A stretch of 64,000 nucleotides of DNA from CAYSCX01 sp964429575 (GCA_964429575.1 CAYSCX010000006.1:62001-126000), one strand, 5' to 3'. Shown: positions 26,166 through 35,464, numbered from the stretch's first letter. The notes: generated by a model from the sequence alone, not told the origin. Translations and numbers: made by a program.

Positions 26166-26933
26166 TCAGCGCCCCGGAGGGGGTAGCGGCCGCCAGCTGA
26201 ACACCACCTGCTGGTTCGCGACGTAGCAATCCAGCTCGAAGTGGTCGAGTTGCGCCGCAGCGCGTTCGCGCCTGAAACGCTCGACCGCGCGATGCAGCGT
26301 GTCGGCGAGCGGGTCTCGCGAGCCGTCATGACGCGACGCCTCGACCTCCGCGCCCAGATGGACCGCCAGGCAATTGCGGCCGCAGTGCTGCTCGAGCGGA
26401 CCCGCGTCGACGCAAGCACAGCGCAGGCACAACACCACGGGCCCGCGGATTTCCGATTCAAGGTTGAAGAACTCGCGCTCGAGACGCTCGAGCGAAATCG
26501 CGCACTCCGACCACGCCTCGCGCGCCCGCACCGCGGAAAAGCGCCGTATCGCGCGCGCCAACTCGCGCATCACCGTCTCGGTCGAGCGATCGCCGAGCGC
26601 GACGATCGCATCCTCCTCGACGCGCACCTGCGGACCGAGTTGTCGCGAGAGAAAACTCCGGAGATTGAGCGGAAGCTTGCTGCCGAGATGAAGCCGCACC
26701 GGCCCGCCGTGCGCCGGCTCCGGCGCGAACCAGCGCTGGCGAGGCGGTCCTACTCGCGACGCGATCAGCGGCGACAGCGACGCGAGCCGCTCCAACGGCG
26801 ACGACACAGAATATGTGAGACGTGAGACGTGAGCGCTTCTACGGACCAGGCGACCGTTTCGCACTGGCTCAACCTCCGCATCTGCAGGGATTTGGAGTTG
26901 CTCTCGAAGCCGGCGCCACGGCATCGCGGTCAC
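26166..26933 (-). CDS. Hypothetical protein, no family recognised
   Basis: The 255-residue frame looks more protein-like than the Arg-rich frames opposite it: it has regular hydrophobic strands (RVEEDAIVALGD), a helical segment and a Cys/His-containing stretch VVLCLRCACVDAGPLEQHC. That cluster of four Cys and one His over about 16 residues could bind a metal, but I cannot assign a fold. It faces rpsU convergently. The start is uncertain (another Met at residue 4). Confidence 0.4.
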   Translation of the reverse strand: MTAMPWRRLREQLQIPADAEVEPVRNGRLVRRSAHVSRLTYSVSSPLERLASLSPLIASRVGPPRQRWFAPEPAHGGPVRLHLGSKLPLNLRSFLSRQLGPQVRVEEDAIVALGDRSTETVMRELARAIRRFSAVRAREAWSECAISLERLEREFFNLESEIRGPVVLCLRCACVDAGPLEQHCGRNCLAVHLGAEVEASRHDGSRDPLADTLHRAVERFRRERAAAQLDHFELDCYVANQQVVFSWRPLPPPGR

Positions 26934-27408
26934 CCCGCGCGAGCGCCAACCGTGAATCGGAACTTCCGAATGATGCGCGGGAGAAATTGCGCGCGGTGCG
27001 AGGCGGCCTGGCGGTCGTCTCAGGGCTCGATATTCGGCTCGCGCCGAAACCTGTCTGGGCCATGCGCAGAGGCTCTCTTCACTGGCCCACCAGCCCGCTC
27101 AGTCGAGACCCCTCAGCGCACCCGCTCCCCGCAACTACCAAGCAGCGGCTCGATGGAAAAGCGCACGCTTCCAGCCCGCCCGGTCCCACGCCTGCGGTTC
27201 TATGAAGTCGTGCGGCGTTAACCCAGCCTGCGGCACTCAGTCCGCGTCAGACCGCATCTTAATTAGCGCGAGAGCCGGGGTGGAGCAACACACCGATCAA
27301 AGGAACGATCGATTAGTTGCGGCGTTGAGGCTTGACAATCGATGGATCGCGTGTTCCAAGATTCGGCGGCGCACTCGGTCCCAGGCGGACGAGCGCGAGG
27401 TGAGCGTC
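26934..27408. other. 475-bp intergenic stretch without a supportable gene
   Basis: Short open frames on the plus strand here are Arg/Pro/Ser-rich and overlap one another. I see no RNA gene, repeat or convincing promoter. It probably contains the 5' untranslated region of the nitronate monooxygenase gene. Confidence 0.5.
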
Positions 27409-28437
27409 ATGCAATTCAGCCCGATCTTTCACACTCAAATCTGCGAACGGCTCGGAATCCGATACCCGGTCTTTCAAGCGGGCATGGGCTTCGTCGCGCA
27501 TGCGGAGCTCGCCGCGGCGGTCTCCAACGCGGGCGGGCTCGGATGCATCGGCTCGGGCTCGATGTCCCCGCGCACCCTGCGCGAACAAATCCACGTCTGC
27601 CGCTCGCTGACCGACCGGCCGTTCGGCGTGGACATCCTGTTCGCCGAGATCAAGGCCGACAAGAACGATGCGCACGTGGTACGCTACTCGTCCACCGTAC
27701 AGAAGCTCATCGACATCACCTTCGAAGAAGACATTCGCGTCATCGTGTCGGGACTTGGCAATCCCGCCGGCATTGTCAAGGACGCTCACCACAAGGGCGT
27801 GGTGGTGATGTCGCTTTGCGGCAACGTCAAACAGGCGCGCCGTCTGGAAGCGTCGGGCGTGGACGTTATCATCGCGCAAGGGCACGAGGCGGGCGGACAC
27901 ACCGGCCGCATCGGCACCATGACACTGGTGCCGCAGATCATCGATGCGGTTCGCACACCGGTGCTCGCCGCTGGTGGACTCGCCGATGGGCGCGGCCTGC
28001 TCGCCGCGCTTGCGCTTGGCGCCGAGGGCGTCTGGATGGGCAGCCGCTTCGTCGCATCGGTCGAGGCGTTCGCGCACGTGAACTACAAGAACAAGATCAT
28101 CGAGATCGACGAGGAAGGCACCACCATCACGCGCTGCCACTCCGGCAAGCCGTGCCGGCTCATCCGCAACAAGTTCACCGATTCGTGGATCGGCCGCGAG
28201 AAGGAAATCGAGCCGTTCCCGCTGCAGTCGATGAAGGTCGGGTTCCCGCTCGCGGAGGTAGCGCGCTACGAAGGCAAGATCGACGATGGCGGCCTCGCCT
28301 GCGGGCAAAGCGCGGGACTAATCACTTCGATCAAGCCCGCAGCGCAAATCGTGCACGACGTGATGGCGGAGGCACAGTCGGCGCTGGAGCAACGGATGCT
28401 CGGCCGCGCCGCTGCGACGCGCGCCTCAGCAGCGTAA
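27409..28437 (+). CDS. Nitronate monooxygenase / enoyl-reductase-like FMN protein (first paralogue)
   Basis: From the ATG at 27409 the protein has 342 residues of the NMO/2-nitropropane dioxygenase TIM barrel: RLGIRYPVFQAGMGFVA, AAAVSNAGGLGCIG, the GHEAGGHTGR loop, LAAGGLADGRGLLAALALGA and the CHSGKPCRLIRN segment near the flavin. FMN enzymes of this family oxidise alkyl nitronates or act as enoyl reductases. The His in GHEAGGH matches the proposed catalytic residue. A related gene is at 34204-35208; both have GKPCR and a closing IKPAA helix. It converges on the MFS gene with 9 bp between stops. Confidence 0.87.
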   Translation: MQFSPIFHTQICERLGIRYPVFQAGMGFVAHAELAAAVSNAGGLGCIGSGSMSPRTLREQIHVCRSLTDRPFGVDILFAEIKADKNDAHVVRYSSTVQKLIDITFEEDIRVIVSGLGNPAGIVKDAHHKGVVVMSLCGNVKQARRLEASGVDVIIAQGHEAGGHTGRIGTMTLVPQIIDAVRTPVLAAGGLADGRGLLAALALGAEGVWMGSRFVASVEAFAHVNYKNKIIEIDEEGTTITRCHSGKPCRLIRNKFTDSWIGREKEIEPFPLQSMKVGFPLAEVARYEGKIDDGGLACGQSAGLITSIKPAAQIVHDVMAEAQSALEQRMLGRAAATRASAA

Positions 28438-28446
28438 GTTACCGCC

Positions 28447-30033
28447 TCACTCTCCGTGGGCGGGTAAATTGCGGCGGTCGCGTTGCAAGAAAAAGACCGT
28501 CGGCACCATGATGATCATCAGCAGCGCCAGCAACCGGTAAATGTCGTTGAACGAGAGCATCATCGCCTGGCGCTGAACCATCCCGTACAACATCTGCATT
28601 CCCTGCATCTCGCCTATCGCGACTTGGTCCGCGATGCTCCCTCCTCCCATGGACGGCAGATGCAAATTGCCGAGGTCGAATATCGAGACGTGCTGCACCA
28701 GGTAGTTCTGATGCACCTGGCCGCGGCGGACCAGCAGCGTCGTCAGGTACGAGGTTCCAATCGCCGCGCCGAGGTTGCGCGTGACCGAGAAGAGGCTCGC
28801 GGCGCGTTGCATCTTCTCGCGCGGCATCCACGATAGCGCCGCCGCAGAAAGTCCCGGGAACACCAGACCCGTCCCAATTCCCTGCAGCACCGTCGGCCAC
28901 ACGATCCGGAACGTGTCCGTCTGAAGTGTTAGTCCGGACAGCGACCACATCGCGCCCGCGACCAGTACGAATCCGACCCCGACCAGAAAGCGCGTGTCGA
29001 AGCCCCGGCGTGCGAGCACGCCAAGCATGATCATCGAGAGCATAGTGCCGACTCCGCGGGGCGCCATCACCAAGCCCGCCTTCCCGGCCGTGTAACCGAG
29101 AAACTCCTGCATGAAGATCGGATTTAGGATCGCAGTGCCATAGAGCGTGAAGGTGAGAAAGATGATGAGCGTGATGGGCAGCGTGAAGTTGCGATGGCCC
29201 AGGATGCTTAAGTCGATGACCGGACTCTCGGTGCGCCGCTCGTGCCATACCAGCACGATCAGCGCCGTCGCCGCCGCGATAGTCGCGTATACGATCCAGG
29301 GACTTGCGAACCAGTCAGCGCGTTCGCCGCGCTCGAGCACGATCTCTCCGAGGCCCAGCGCGACGAACAGGCAGCCGATGCCGAGATAGTCGATGCGCGC
29401 CTTGCGCAGCTTTGTGAGGTACGGGGGATCTTCGACGAACCGCGCCACCATGAATGCGCCCAACATCCCGATCGGCACGTTGATGTAGAAGTTCCACCGC
29501 CAACTGAGCGCGTCGGTGATCCATCCGCCGATGGTCGGTCCCATGATCGGCGCGACCATCATCCCGACGCCCCACACCGCCATCGCCATCATCTGCTCGC
29601 GCGGCGGAAACGTCTCCATGAGGATCGCCTGCGAGAGCGGCATCATCGCCGCGCCCGCAGCTCCTTGCAGCAGCCGAAAGAAAACCATCTCATCGAGCGA
29701 GCGCGCGACACCACACAGCGCCGACGCGACAACGAACATCGTGATCGAGATGATGAAATAGCGTTTGCGCCCGAAACGCTCCGCAATCCAGCCGGTCAGC
29801 GGGATCGTCACTCCCGCCGCGACAAGGTAGCTCGTAACGACCCATGCAATCTCATCGACACTCGCCGAAAAACTTCCCTGCATGTGCGGGAGCGAGACGT
29901 TCACGATCGAGCTGTCGAGTACCTCGAGCACGGTGCCCAGCATCACCGAGAACGCGATGATCCACTTGCGGGCAGGGGAGAACTCGGGGAAATCCAGCGG
30001 CTGGATCGGGGCGGGAGCGGTTGCTTCTGCCAT
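28447..30033 (-). CDS. DHA2-family drug/H+ antiporter (MFS, EmrB/QacA type)
   Basis: The 528-residue protein has about 14 transmembrane helices and the DHA2 signature VLDSSIVNVSLPHM, plus loop motifs GWIAERFGRKRYF and RLLQGAAGAAMMPLSQAI. Such proteins export hydrophobic compounds across the inner membrane in exchange for protons, often with an EmrA/HlyD-type adaptor; none is adjacent. It diverges from the ferritin-like gene at 30180 across a 146-bp region that contains a perfect 16-bp palindrome, a probable operator. Confidence 0.93.
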   Translation of the reverse strand: MAEATAPAPIQPLDFPEFSPARKWIIAFSVMLGTVLEVLDSSIVNVSLPHMQGSFSASVDEIAWVVTSYLVAAGVTIPLTGWIAERFGRKRYFIISITMFVVASALCGVARSLDEMVFFRLLQGAAGAAMMPLSQAILMETFPPREQMMAMAVWGVGMMVAPIMGPTIGGWITDALSWRWNFYINVPIGMLGAFMVARFVEDPPYLTKLRKARIDYLGIGCLFVALGLGEIVLERGERADWFASPWIVYATIAAATALIVLVWHERRTESPVIDLSILGHRNFTLPITLIIFLTFTLYGTAILNPIFMQEFLGYTAGKAGLVMAPRGVGTMLSMIMLGVLARRGFDTRFLVGVGFVLVAGAMWSLSGLTLQTDTFRIVWPTVLQGIGTGLVFPGLSAAALSWMPREKMQRAASLFSVTRNLGAAIGTSYLTTLLVRRGQVHQNYLVQHVSIFDLGNLHLPSMGGGSIADQVAIGEMQGMQMLYGMVQRQAMMLSFNDIYRLLALLMIIMVPTVFFLQRDRRNLPAHGE

Positions 30034-30124
30034 TGGAGATTTGGCGCCTACCCTACCGTCCGAGCGAGCGGCTAGTAAAGCGAGCCGACGCCGGATGCGC
30101 GGGTTGCTTCATCGCGCCAAGCTT

Positions 30125-30140
30125 CCTAACATATGTTAGG
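30125..30140. promoter_or_regulatory. Perfect 16-bp palindrome, probable operator
   Basis: CCTAACATATGTTAGG reads the same on both strands. It lies in the 146-bp divergent space between the DHA2 efflux gene and the ferritin-like gene, 40 bp before the latter. AT-rich palindromes of this size are typical TetR- or MarR-family operators for efflux genes. No regulator gene is present in the window, so the binding protein is unknown. Confidence 0.6.
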
Positions 30141-30179
30141 TGATGGATCGGCCGCCCGCGCTCCCGGGAGATTTGCCTA

Positions 30180-31265
30180 ATGCCGAATGAATCGCGCCTT
30201 GAGTTCTCGACTGACGAACTGCTCGCCAACCTCGCCACGCGCGACCCGCTCATCGTAAAGGGCGTGCGCTGCCACGGCGGGTTCGACGCTGACGGTCTCT
30301 ATCGATCGCCTCGTACATTGTGGCGGGTGCCCGCCGTCGCGGCATGGCAAGAAAAACACACCGCGACATCGCCGTGTCCGCTCTACGACATACCGCGCGA
30401 GATCATTCCGCCGCATCTCCCGAGCGTCGAGCAAGCGAAGTTCATGCTGCGTGAAGGCGTGCGCGAGCCGCTGGTTCGAATGCTCACCGAAATCGCAATC
30501 ATCGAAGGCTTCGGCGCGATGATCCGCGACCTGCCGGTGCCGCCGCTCGCGTCGTTCATTCGCGAAGACACCCGCGGCACTGCACTCGCGCATCTATCGG
30601 GCGGACTCTTCGAAGCGCACGCGCGCGACGAAGCAGGATGGAGCGAGGAGGGCGGCCATCGCCAGATGTGGGATGCAGCCCGCGACGCTGCGCTGTCAAA
30701 TCCCGCAATCTCACCGGAGATCTACACGAACATCATCGCGCGACGCCCGGGCGCTCCGCCCACGCCGATGTTCCCCGAGCTCGGCGAACCGGTGGAGCGG
30801 CTCATCCGCTTCATGGTCAACGTGTGCGCGATAGAAGTCTTCGCGATGTCCACTTTCGAGTGGGCGGAAGCGGTTCTGTCAGATGCGTCGGTCTCCGACG
30901 CGCCCGACGACGCCGCGAATCTGGTGCGCTACATCCGCTCCGACGAATCGCCTCACGTCGAGTACCTGCGCACCGGCCTCTCGGAACTTTCTGCGCGCAC
31001 GCTCATCACAACTGACGGCAAGGAGATCGCCGGCAAGCACGTCGTGGACAGATTGACCGAGCGCACACTGCGCATGATGGTGCGTCAGCGCGTCAACGAT
31101 CGCCCCGCGATGGTGCGCGAATTGGTGCGCCGATTCGCCGACAAGCCGGACGTCGAGCATTTCCTCGCAAAGTACGACTCGCTCGCGACGCCGTGGATGC
31201 CGCCCGAGCCGTACCGGGATCTCATGGCGGCTGGCGGCACCGGCACGACGCCCAGCTACTCGTAG
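30180..31265 (+). CDS. Ferritin-like (putative di-iron) protein of unknown function
   Basis: The 361-residue protein is mostly helical and has two ExxH motifs that resemble a di-iron site: EGGH (residues 157-160) and ESPH (256-259). These alternate with acidic helices holding Glu104/Glu109 and Glu219/Glu227/Glu230. This Glu, ExxH, Glu, ExxH pattern is that of ferritin-like oxidases and oxygenases; the middle loop is long. It could be an oxygenase or desaturase-like enzyme. It shares a divergent operator region with the DHA2 exporter, so it may modify a compound that the exporter handles. I do not recognise a named family. Confidence 0.6.
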   Translation: MPNESRLEFSTDELLANLATRDPLIVKGVRCHGGFDADGLYRSPRTLWRVPAVAAWQEKHTATSPCPLYDIPREIIPPHLPSVEQAKFMLREGVREPLVRMLTEIAIIEGFGAMIRDLPVPPLASFIREDTRGTALAHLSGGLFEAHARDEAGWSEEGGHRQMWDAARDAALSNPAISPEIYTNIIARRPGAPPTPMFPELGEPVERLIRFMVNVCAIEVFAMSTFEWAEAVLSDASVSDAPDDAANLVRYIRSDESPHVEYLRTGLSELSARTLITTDGKEIAGKHVVDRLTERTLRMMVRQRVNDRPAMVRELVRRFADKPDVEHFLAKYDSLATPWMPPEPYRDLMAAGGTGTTPSYS

Positions 31266-31273
31266 AGCCGCCG

Positions 31274-31660
31274 CTACTTCGAGCGCTTCTTCGCAGGCTG
31301 AAACAGGTCAAGCCCGTTGCCGCTCGGGTCGGCGAGGTTCGCCAACGCGCCCATCGGGCTTCGCCTCAACTTGCCTTCGAGCTTGCCGCCTGCGGCGACT
31401 GCGCGCTTCACGGCCCTTCGGATGTCGGGGACGACAAAGTCGAGATGCACGGGCGTCCAGTGGCGGCGGTAGTCGCGCCGGATCTTCCCGTCGCGTCCGG
31501 ACTTGATCTTCATGATCCAAAACGTCTGGCCGCCGACTTTGATCTGCGCCCACTCGGGTTCGTGCCGCGCGACCTTTAGCCCAAGCCCCTCACCGTAGAA
31601 CTTGACCGCGCGATCGACATCGTCCACGTCGATGCAGACATTGAACTTCGTCATGACCAC
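31274..31660 (-). CDS. VOC-family (glyoxalase/bleomycin-resistance fold) protein
   Basis: The 128-residue protein has the paired beta-alpha-beta-beta-beta units of the VOC superfamily: KFNVCIDVDDVDRAVKFYGEGLGL, then WTPVHLDFVVPDIRRAVKRAV, and the terminal PSGNGLDLFQP with a metal-ligand-type position. Activity (dioxygenase, glyoxalase or binding protein) is not deducible. It is 13 bp downstream of asnS and could be co-transcribed with it. Confidence 0.82.
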   Translation of the reverse strand: MVMTKFNVCIDVDDVDRAVKFYGEGLGLKVARHEPEWAQIKVGGQTFWIMKIKSGRDGKIRRDYRRHWTPVHLDFVVPDIRRAVKRAVAAGGKLEGKLRRSPMGALANLADPSGNGLDLFQPAKKRSK

Positions 31661-31673
31661 CCCCTGTTGAGCC

Positions 31674-32981
31674 TCACGGTTCCAACCGTTCCATCATCCG
31701 CGGAAACGGGATGCACTCGCGGATGTGATGTATCCCGCAGAGCCAGCCGACCATCCGCTCGATACCCATCCCAAATCCCGCGTGCGGCACCGAACCGTAG
31801 CGCCGCAAGTCGAGGTACCAGTTGAACGGCTCGATCGGCAATCCATGCTCGACGATCTTGCGATGCAACGTCTCGTAGTCGTCCTCGCGCTGCCCGCCGC
31901 CGACGATCTCACCGTGCCCCTCTGGCGCGATCATGTCCACGCACAGCGCTACTTCCGGCCGCTCCGGATCCTGTTTCATGTAGAATGCCTTGCATTGCGT
32001 CGGGTAACGATGAATCATCACCGGCGTTTCGAACTCGCTCGATAGCGCAGTCTCTTCATCGCCGCCAAAATCGCCGCCCCACTTGATCTCCATCCCCTTC
32101 GCGCGGAGCCGCTCGAGGGCTTCGTCGTACGAGATGCGCGGGTATGGAGTCGCCGCCGCGCGTTGCAGCGGCGCGAGGTCGCGTTCGAGTGTCTTGAGTT
32201 CGGTGGCACGCCGCTCGAGCACGCGCCGCACCAGGAACGACACCAGATCCTCGGCGAGCTGCATGTCTTCGTCGAGCGTGAAGAATGCGACCTCCGGCTC
32301 GACCATCCAGAATTCCGTCAGATGGCGCCGAGTCTTGGACTTCTCCGCGCGAAACGTCGGGCCGAACGTGTAGACTTTGCCGAATGCGAGCGCGCCCGCC
32401 TCGGCGTAAAGCTGCCCGCTTTGCGTCAGATACGCTTTGCGCTCTCCGAAGTAGTCGAGCTCGAAAAGACTGGTGGTGCCCTCGCACGAGGTCGGTGTGA
32501 GGATCGGCGCATCGAACAGCACGAAACCACGCTCGTTGAAAAAATCCCGGCATGCCGTCTCGACTTCGCTTCGTATCCGCAAAATCGCGTGTTGCCGCGC
32601 CGACCGGATCCACAGATGACGCTGGTCGAGCAGAAACGCGACGCCGTGATCCTTTGGCGTGATCGGATAGTCGTGTGCCGCGGCAACTTGGTGAATCGTC
32701 TTCACGGAAAGCTCGAACCCGCCCGGTGCGCGCTTGTCCGCGCGGACGGTGCCCGTCACCTCGAGCGACGTCTCCTGTCCGAGGTGATCCGCCGCGGCAA
32801 ACGCATCTGCGCCAACGTCCGCCAATGACGCGACGCACTGGCATACACCGGTGCCGTCACGCACCAGGAGAAAATGCACCTTGCCGCTCGAACGACGGTT
32901 GTAGAGCCATCCGCGCAGCGTCACTTCCTCGCCGACGTGACGAGGCAGGTCCTCGATGTAAACCCATGTCATGTGTCCCAT
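31674..32981 (-). CDS. asnS: Asparaginyl-tRNA synthetase
   Basis: The 435-residue class II synthetase has an N-terminal OB-fold anticodon domain (VTLRGWLYNRRSSGKVHFLLVRDGTG), motif 2 (YTFGPTFRAEKSKTRRHLTEFWMVEPE), and motif 3 near the C-terminus (GFGMGIERMVGWL). TSLFELDYFGERKAYLTQS fits AsnS rather than AspS. It charges tRNA-Asn. The start could be the first Met or the Met at residue 4. The length is close to other bacterial AsnS proteins. Confidence 0.94.
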   Translation of the reverse strand: MGHMTWVYIEDLPRHVGEEVTLRGWLYNRRSSGKVHFLLVRDGTGVCQCVASLADVGADAFAAADHLGQETSLEVTGTVRADKRAPGGFELSVKTIHQVAAAHDYPITPKDHGVAFLLDQRHLWIRSARQHAILRIRSEVETACRDFFNERGFVLFDAPILTPTSCEGTTSLFELDYFGERKAYLTQSGQLYAEAGALAFGKVYTFGPTFRAEKSKTRRHLTEFWMVEPEVAFFTLDEDMQLAEDLVSFLVRRVLERRATELKTLERDLAPLQRAAATPYPRISYDEALERLRAKGMEIKWGGDFGGDEETALSSEFETPVMIHRYPTQCKAFYMKQDPERPEVALCVDMIAPEGHGEIVGGGQREDDYETLHRKIVEHGLPIEPFNWYLDLRRYGSVPHAGFGMGIERMVGWLCGIHHIRECIPFPRMMERLEP

Positions 32982-33063
32982 TTAAGCACACCGCCGCCAC
33001 TGGCAAACGCCGCAACCAGCGTCGCGCCCGCGCGATGCGTCAGGTACTGTGAGGCGAGGCCGG

Positions 33064-33672
33064 ATGAACGCGTTCGACTATCTTGTCATCACGGTCACGG
33101 CGCTCGGGGCGATTTACGGACTCACGCGCGGAGTCCTGCGCATGGCGACGTCGCTGATCTCGCTGCTCGCCGCGCTTTACTTCGCGTCGATATACTATCC
33201 GTTGGCCGGCAACTTCTCGGAGCAGCAGTTCGGCCTCGATCCGACCATCGGATCGATCATCGGGTACGTCGCCGTTTTCGCGATCGTATTCATCGCGATC
33301 GAAATTCTTGGGCGCGCCATTATCCGCGTCACCCGTGTCGTGCACATGGGGTGGGTGGATCGGCTTGCGGGAAGCGTTCTCGGCGCGGCGGTGGTCGCGG
33401 TGGCGGGTGGGGTGTTGGTCACAATGCTGACGGTTGTGCTCCCGGTCGATGCGCCGTTCCTGCGCGATTCACAACTCGCGCCTCAACTACTCACCTACAA
33501 TGAAAGTTTGATGAGCTACGTGCCCGCCGGACTGAAAGACACCTATCGCGAAAAGCGTGACATGCTGGTGACGTACTGGATCACTCATCAGCCGACGAAC
33601 GGAGGCTCGTCCGCCGACGAGCCCGCGCCACCGATGACACCTTCGCCGGAACCATCACCGGCTGAACACTGA
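33064..33672 (+). CDS. CvpA-family membrane protein
   Basis: From the ATG at 33064 the protein has 202 residues with four predicted membrane helices: the N-terminal FDYLVITVTALGAIYGLTRG, the segment after MATSLISLLAALYF, YVAVFAIVFIAIEILG, and VLGAAVVAVAGGVLVTML. The pattern GxxRG then DRLAGSVLGA is the CvpA (colicin V production) signature. The C-terminal tail is Pro/Ser-rich. Its exact role is unclear; family members affect envelope stress and purF operon contexts in other bacteria. A GTG at 33049 would add five residues. It converges on trxA. Confidence 0.85.
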   Translation: MNAFDYLVITVTALGAIYGLTRGVLRMATSLISLLAALYFASIYYPLAGNFSEQQFGLDPTIGSIIGYVAVFAIVFIAIEILGRAIIRVTRVVHMGWVDRLAGSVLGAAVVAVAGGVLVTMLTVVLPVDAPFLRDSQLAPQLLTYNESLMSYVPAGLKDTYREKRDMLVTYWITHQPTNGGSSADEPAPPMTPSPEPSPAEH

Positions 33673-33699
33673 ATCAGAAAATTGCGCGTTCAAACGCGC

Positions 33700-33724
33700 G
33701 CGCCGCGCCAGTTCGGCGCGGCGC
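33700..33724. terminator. Bidirectional hairpin between cvpA-type gene and trxA
   Basis: GCGCCGCGCC (33700-33709) pairs perfectly with GGCGCGGCGC (33715-33724) around a 5-nt loop. It lies between two convergent genes. There is no long T tract, so it may be a weak or Rho-assisted terminator. Confidence 0.5.
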
Positions 33725-33761
33725 TGATGCAAATCCACCTGTGCGAAGAGAAAGCGTGCGC

Positions 33762-34097
33762 TCAAGCTACCAAGGCGGCGTCGAGCGCCTTGACCAGATG
33801 TCCGCGCGGGACTGCGCCGACGATCTGATCCTTCACTTGGCCGTCCTTGATTATGAGCAGATTCGGAATGCCGCGCACGCCGAATTTCGCGGCGGTGTCG
33901 GGATTGTCATCGACGTTGAGCTTCACGACCTTGAGCTTGCCTGAGTACTCATTGGCGAGGTCATCGAGAATCGGCGCGATCGCTTTGCACGGCCCGCACC
34001 AAGGCGCCCAGAAATCGACCAGAACCAGTGTGCTCGACTTCAGCACTTCCTGCTCGAAGTTGGTGTCGGTAACGTGGACGACTTTATCGCTGGACAT
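33762..34097 (-). CDS. trxA: Thioredoxin
   Basis: From the ATG at 34095-34097, preceded by GAGGAGAAAAGCGAA, the protein has 111 residues with the active site WAPWCGPCK, the catalytic Asp in LVLVDFW and the cis-Pro loop RGIPNLLI. It reduces disulphides of cytoplasmic proteins. The annotated frame could begin ten codons earlier but lacks a better ribosome site. The size and motifs match classical Trx1 proteins. Confidence 0.96.
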   Translation of the reverse strand: MSSDKVVHVTDTNFEQEVLKSSTLVLVDFWAPWCGPCKAIAPILDDLANEYSGKLKVVKLNVDDNPDTAAKFGVRGIPNLLIIKDGQVKDQIVGAVPRGHLVKALDAALVA

Positions 34098-34203
34098 TTC
34101 GCTTTTCTCCTCGATTCTCGGTCGCAACCATTAACGTAGGTACCCGATCTCAGGCAGTCAAGGCGGCATTTCATCCTGTGCGGATATCGCGCAACCCCGG
34201 TGA

Positions 34204-35208
34204 CTAACGCATCGACGCCGCCGCCGAATGGCGTTCCTTCGCGCCGCCGCTCGCCAGCGCACCGGCGCGTGTGAGCGCCGCCTCCGTCTCGCGCAGTAGA
34301 TCCGCGAAGACCTCTGCTGCCGGTTTGATCTCCTTGATCATCCCCGCACCCTGCCCACATGGCATGAAAGTGCGATCCGGGTCCGCGTCGGTGTCGCCCG
34401 CTCCCGTGTAATCCATCACGCCGTTCTGACGCGAAATCATCGCCTGCTGTGGGAACGGTTTGATCTTCGACGGGTCGCGCTCCCACTCGATCGCGTATGA
34501 AGTCCTGATCACGCGGCACGGTTTGCCCGAGTAGCAGCGTGTCCGCATCGTGGAATCTTCCTTCGCCTTGACGATCGCTTCGCGATAGCCGTTCGCCGCG
34601 TGCGCCTCGGGCGTCGCGATGAACCTCGTGCCGACCACCACGCCCTGCGCGCCGAGCGTCAACGCCGCCGCGATTTGCCGCCCATCGGCGATCCCGCCCG
34701 CGGCGAGCACCGGCAGTTTCACCGTGTCGATCATTTGCGGCACCAGCGAGAGCATTCCAATTTCACCCGTGTGACCGCCCGCCTCGGTGCCCTGCGCGAC
34801 CACCACGTCGGCTCCGGCCGCCTGCGACTTTTCGCCGTGATGCACCTTCCCGCACATCACCACCACCTTCATCCCGTGCTCGTGCATGGTCTGGATGAAC
34901 TCGGACGGCACCGCGAGACCGGCGACGAAGATGCGAATCTTCTCTTCGATCAATACCGGCATGAATGGGCGAATCATTTCCGGGAGCGGCGCGAGGAGAT
35001 CGACCGCGAATGGCTTGTCGGTGAGTTCGCGGGTCTTGCGGATTTCAGCGCGCATCTCGTCGGGATTCAGCGATGCTGCACCGATGACCCCGAGCCCGCC
35101 CGCGTTCGACACTGCCGCAACCAGCTTGTGCATTGCGACGCCGCCCATGCCTGCAAGCAGGATGGGGTACTTGATTCCAAAGTAGTCGCAGATGGGAGTG
35201 TGAAGCAT
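34204..35208 (-). CDS. Nitronate monooxygenase-like FMN protein (second paralogue)
   Basis: The 334-residue protein repeats the NMO barrel features: YFGIKYPILLAGMGGVA, AAVSNAGGLGVIGAA, VVVAQGTEAGGHTGEIG, LAAGGIADGRQIAAALTLGA and YSGKPCRVIRTSYA. The His in GGH is retained. It is clearly related to the 27409-28437 gene but diverged. It may act on nitronates or on enoyl thioesters. No acyl-CoA gene is adjacent, so the substrate is unassigned. The C-terminal part ends with KERHSAAASMR, a variable tail. Confidence 0.87.
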   Translation of the reverse strand: MLHTPICDYFGIKYPILLAGMGGVAMHKLVAAVSNAGGLGVIGAASLNPDEMRAEIRKTRELTDKPFAVDLLAPLPEMIRPFMPVLIEEKIRIFVAGLAVPSEFIQTMHEHGMKVVVMCGKVHHGEKSQAAGADVVVAQGTEAGGHTGEIGMLSLVPQMIDTVKLPVLAAGGIADGRQIAAALTLGAQGVVVGTRFIATPEAHAANGYREAIVKAKEDSTMRTRCYSGKPCRVIRTSYAIEWERDPSKIKPFPQQAMISRQNGVMDYTGAGDTDADPDRTFMPCGQGAGMIKEIKPAAEVFADLLRETEAALTRAGALASGGAKERHSAAASMR

Positions 35209-35375
35209 CGCTGACCTCCTCGGGTAAGCCGCGACCGCGCTGGCTCCCCACGCGACCTATACTTTGCCGAGCGAGAGCCAGGCAAGGCCGCGGTGCGCGC
35301 CGGGTTTCGCCGGTCGCGAAGCGCGGGTGAAACGCGCTCGGCGCTCGGCTAAGTTATTCGTCCCTGACGAAACGC

Positions 35376-35464
35376 GGAGAGGTGGCCGAGCCCGGTTTAA
35401 GGCGCACGCCTGGAGAGCGTGTAGACTCGGAAGGGTCTCGGGGGTTCAAATCCCCCCCTCTCCG
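35376..35464 (+). tRNA. tRNA-Ser (anticodon GGA)
   Basis: The 89-nt sequence has the acceptor stem GGAGAGG (35376-35382) paired with CCTCTCC (35457-35463) and discriminator G. The anticodon stem/loop CACGCC-TGGAGA-GCGTG carries GGA, followed by the long variable arm typical of serine tRNAs and the T-arm GGGGGTTCAAATCCCCC. The CCA end is not encoded. Its 3' end is repeated imperfectly at 50844-50879 and it sits at the edge of an accessory region. Confidence 0.95.

Noticed and set aside
26241..27221. Plus-strand frames opposite and beyond the hypothetical gene at 26166-26933
   Set aside because: They are Arg- and Ser-rich, overlap each other in different frames and show no motif.
27313..28308. 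331-codon minus-strand frame
   Set aside because: Antisense to the nitronate monooxygenase gene, with unusual composition.
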